DNA from: Motilibacter peucedani
GTDB taxonomy: Bacteria; Actinomycetota; Actinomycetes; Motilibacterales; Motilibacteraceae
Reading direction: 5' to 3'
Length of the DNA stretch: 64,000 bases
Assembly: GCF_003634695.1 (NCBI RefSeq)
Contig: NZ_RBWV01000014.1
Coordinates: 248,001 to 312,000 of the forward strand
The notes under the pieces: model-generated
What the model saw: the letters and a program-made list of their open reading frames with translations, nothing else
What the model was told of the DNA's origin: nothing
The model's database searches: none
Translations under genes and position numbers: made by a program
Shown here: piece by piece, positions 62,134-64,000 of the stretch
Layout of the letters: each line of letters opens with the position of its first letter
How positions within the stretch are numbered: position 1 is the stretch's first letter

Positions 62134-63567
62134 ATGCGCTTCGACTACTCCCCCGCCCCCGAGTCCACCGCCGTCGTCGACATCGCGAGCTCCTACTCGC
62201 TGTTCATCGACGGCGCGATGGTCGACTCCCTCGACGGCAGCACCTTCAAGACGGTCAACCCGGCCACCGAGGAGGTGCTCTCCGAGGTCGTCGACGCCGG
62301 CAGCGCCGACGTCGACCGCGCGGTCCGCGCAGCCCGCGCCGCCTTCGAGGGCACGTGGTCGCGCATGCCGGGGCGCGAGCGCGGCAAGTACCTCTTCCGC
62401 ATCGCCCGCATCCTGCAGGAGCGGGCGCGCGAGTTCGCGGTGCTCGAGAGCCTCGACAACGGCAAGCCGATCCGCGAGGCGCGCGACACCGACATCCCCC
62501 TTGCCGCAGCGCACTTCTTCTACCACGCGGGCTGGGCCGACAAGCTGTCCTACGCGGGGCTCGGCGAGGCCCCGAAGCCCTACGGCGTCGTGGGCCAGGT
62601 CATCCCCTGGAACTTCCCGCTGATGATGCTGTCGTGGAAGATCGCGCCGGCACTGGCGGCGGGCAACACCGTCGTGCTCAAGCCTGCGGAGACCACTCCC
62701 CTGACCGCGCTGCTCTTCGCCGAGGTCTGCCAGCAGGCGGAGCTCCCCCACGGCGTCGTCAACATCGTCACCGGAGCAGGCGAGACCGGTCGCATGCTGG
62801 TGGAGCACCCCGACGTCGACAAGGTGGCCTTCACGGGCTCGACCGAGGTCGGCAAGGCGATCGCGCGCAGCGTCGCCGGCACGCGCAAGCGCGCGACGCT
62901 CGAGCTCGGCGGAAAGGCGGCCAACGTCGTCTTCGACGACGCGCCGATCGACCAGGCGGTCGAGGGCATCGTCAACGGCATCTTCTTCAACCAGGGCCAC
63001 GTCTGCTGCGCGGGCAGCCGCCTGCTCGTGCAGGAGTCGGTCGCCGACGAGCTGCTGGCCTCGCTCAAGCGGCGCCTGCTGACCCTGCGCGTCGGCGACC
63101 CGATGGACAAGAACACCGACGTGGGCGCCATCAACTCAGCCGCCCAGCTGGCCCGCATCCGCGAGCTGTCCGACATCGGCGAGGCCGAGGGCGCCGAGCG
63201 GTGGTCGCCGCCGTGCGACCTGCCCGACCGCGGCTTCTGGTTCCCGCCGACGGTCTTCACCGGGGTCTCGCCCGCGCACCGGATCGCGCGCGAGGAGGTC
63301 TTCGGGCCCGTGCTCTCGGTGCTGACCTTCCGCACGCCGGGCGAGGCGGTCGAGAAGGCCAACAACACGCCCTACGGGCTCTCGGCCGGCGTCTGGACCG
63401 AGAAGGGCTCACGGATCCTCTGGATGGCCGACAAGCTCAAGGCCGGAGTGGTCTGGGCCAACACCTTCAACCGCTTCGACCCGACGTCACCGTTCGGCGG
63501 CTACAAGGAGTCGGGCTGGGGCCGCGAGGGCGGCCGGCACGGGCTGGAGGGCTACCTCCATGGGTGA
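62134..63567 (+). CDS. Aldehyde dehydrogenase
   Basis: A 477-residue NAD(P)-dependent dehydrogenase. YSLFIDGAMVDSLDGSTFKT opens the fold, PWNFPLMMLSWKIAPALAAG and VVLKPAETTPLTALL form the cofactor site, ATLELGGKAANVVFDDAPID contains the general-base glutamate, FFNQGHVCCAGSRLLVQ the catalytic cysteine (one of two adjacent), and EVFGPVLSVLTFRTPGEAV the C-terminal block. It is in one operon with deoC (one base apart), consistent with acetaldehyde oxidation. Its end overlaps the next gene by eight bases. Confidence 0.93.
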   Translation: MRFDYSPAPESTAVVDIASSYSLFIDGAMVDSLDGSTFKTVNPATEEVLSEVVDAGSADVDRAVRAARAAFEGTWSRMPGRERGKYLFRIARILQERAREFAVLESLDNGKPIREARDTDIPLAAAHFFYHAGWADKLSYAGLGEAPKPYGVVGQVIPWNFPLMMLSWKIAPALAAGNTVVLKPAETTPLTALLFAEVCQQAELPHGVVNIVTGAGETGRMLVEHPDVDKVAFTGSTEVGKAIARSVAGTRKRATLELGGKAANVVFDDAPIDQAVEGIVNGIFFNQGHVCCAGSRLLVQESVADELLASLKRRLLTLRVGDPMDKNTDVGAINSAAQLARIRELSDIGEAEGAERWSPPCDLPDRGFWFPPTVFTGVSPAHRIAREEVFGPVLSVLTFRTPGEAVEKANNTPYGLSAGVWTEKGSRILWMADKLKAGVVWANTFNRFDPTSPFGGYKESGWGREGGRHGLEGYLHG

Positions 63568-64000
63568 GCCCCGCCCCTCCGATGAGACCACTGCCGACCA
63601 CTCGAGGGACGCGTTGACCACAGACCCCGTGCACCAGGGCGCTCACACCGAGCACCGGCTCGCCGTGCGCAAGACCTACAAGCTCTACGTCGGCGGCGCG
63701 TTCCCCCGCAGCGAGTCGGGGCGCTCCTACGAGGTGACGACCCCGGACGGCCACTTCCTCGCCAACGCCGCCCAGGCGTCCCGCAAGGACGCCCGCGACG
63801 CGGTCGTCGCCGCGCACGCCGCGGTGGCGAAGTGGTCCGGCGCCACCGCGTACAACCGCGGGCAGGTGCTCTACCGCGTCGCCGAGGTCCTCGAAGGGCG
63901 ACGGGCGCAGTTCGAGCACGAGGTCTCGGTGTCCGAGGGCATCGACGCGCACGCAGCGGCCCGCGTCGTCGACGCGGCGGTCGACCGGTGGGTCTGGTAC
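63560..64000 (+). CDS. Second aldehyde dehydrogenase, N-terminal part (runs off the window)
   Basis: Only 147 residues are visible. After a polar lead of about 35 residues, VRKTYKLYVGGAFPRSESGR and SYEVTTPDGHFLANAAQASR match the aldehyde dehydrogenase N-domain, and ARDAVVAAHAAVAKWSGATA the following helix. The catalytic Cys and Glu lie beyond 64000. The ATG at 63560 lies eight bases inside the previous gene; an in-frame TTG at 63614 is a less likely start. Two tandem aldehyde dehydrogenases behind deoC probably oxidise its products. The copies differ clearly in sequence. Confidence 0.85.
   Translation, partial: MGEPRPSDETTADHSRDALTTDPVHQGAHTEHRLAVRKTYKLYVGGAFPRSESGRSYEVTTPDGHFLANAAQASRKDARDAVVAAHAAVAKWSGATAYNRGQVLYRVAEVLEGRRAQFEHEVSVSEGIDAHAAARVVDAAVDRWVWY

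Overview
The window is chromosomal DNA of a very GC-rich actinobacterium (roughly three quarters G+C, dense genes, many GTG starts, AccE, BTAD and LCP-type proteins, a LpdA-type quinone reductase). I cannot name the genus. From memory, the order purE-purK / GtrA / birA-accD-accE / maf-accA / lpdA / PNP-pmmB resembles the Mycobacterium tuberculosis Rv3275c-Rv3308 region, so this looks like a conserved core backbone with blocks added between its parts. No tRNA, rRNA, CRISPR, transposase or phage gene was seen, and no gene-free stretch exceeds 300 bases.

Positions 1-24,360 hold a surface-polysaccharide locus. Five genes match the set needed to make UDP-2,3-diacetamido-2,3-dideoxy-mannuronic acid: a nucleotide-sugar dehydrogenase cut by the left edge, WbpB-, WbpE- and WbpD-like enzymes in one coupled operon, and a WecB/WbpI epimerase. 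Around them are at least six glycosyltransferases, an FkbM methyltransferase, an ABC-2 exporter (Wzm/Wzt type), a secreted heparinase-like lyase, a secreted S53 protease, an LCP protein that could attach the polymer to peptidoglycan, and a UDP-glucose dehydrogenase.

Positions 24,360-27,946 form a manganese and peroxide block, all on the minus strand: a SARP-like BTAD regulator, an 84-residue protein, a manganese catalase, a 56-residue peptide and an NRAMP manganese transporter. A pair of heptamers with 11-bp period, the layout SARP proteins bind, sits just in front of the block's promoter. The catalase and the transporter are each broken by one frameshift as read.

Positions 28,100-48,013 carry CoA-binding protein, purE/purK, GtrA, an S9 peptidase, a large GCS2/ATP-grasp ligase fusion, and the biotin-dependent acyl-CoA carboxylase set (birA, accD, accE, then maf and accA). 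Between accE and maf lie two MFS transporters, 6-phosphogluconate dehydrogenase and two coupled ABC ATPase/permease pairs. Positions 48,010-64,000 carry a MarR-controlled quinone reductase, LpdA, small enzymes, a LuxR-family ATPase regulator, a methyltransferase, and a nucleoside/deoxyribose salvage set (PNP, phosphohexomutase, DeoC, two aldehyde dehydrogenases; the last is cut by the right edge).

Two patterns run through the window. Most transcription-unit starts show a TANNNT-like -10 box 6-8 nt before the start codon, which predicts leaderless mRNAs, and in four places that box begins with the TAG stop of the gene before it. Also, reading frames are disturbed at four places, two of them at runs of seven C. 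The sequence may therefore contain small indel errors, or these genes may be truly broken or phase-variable.
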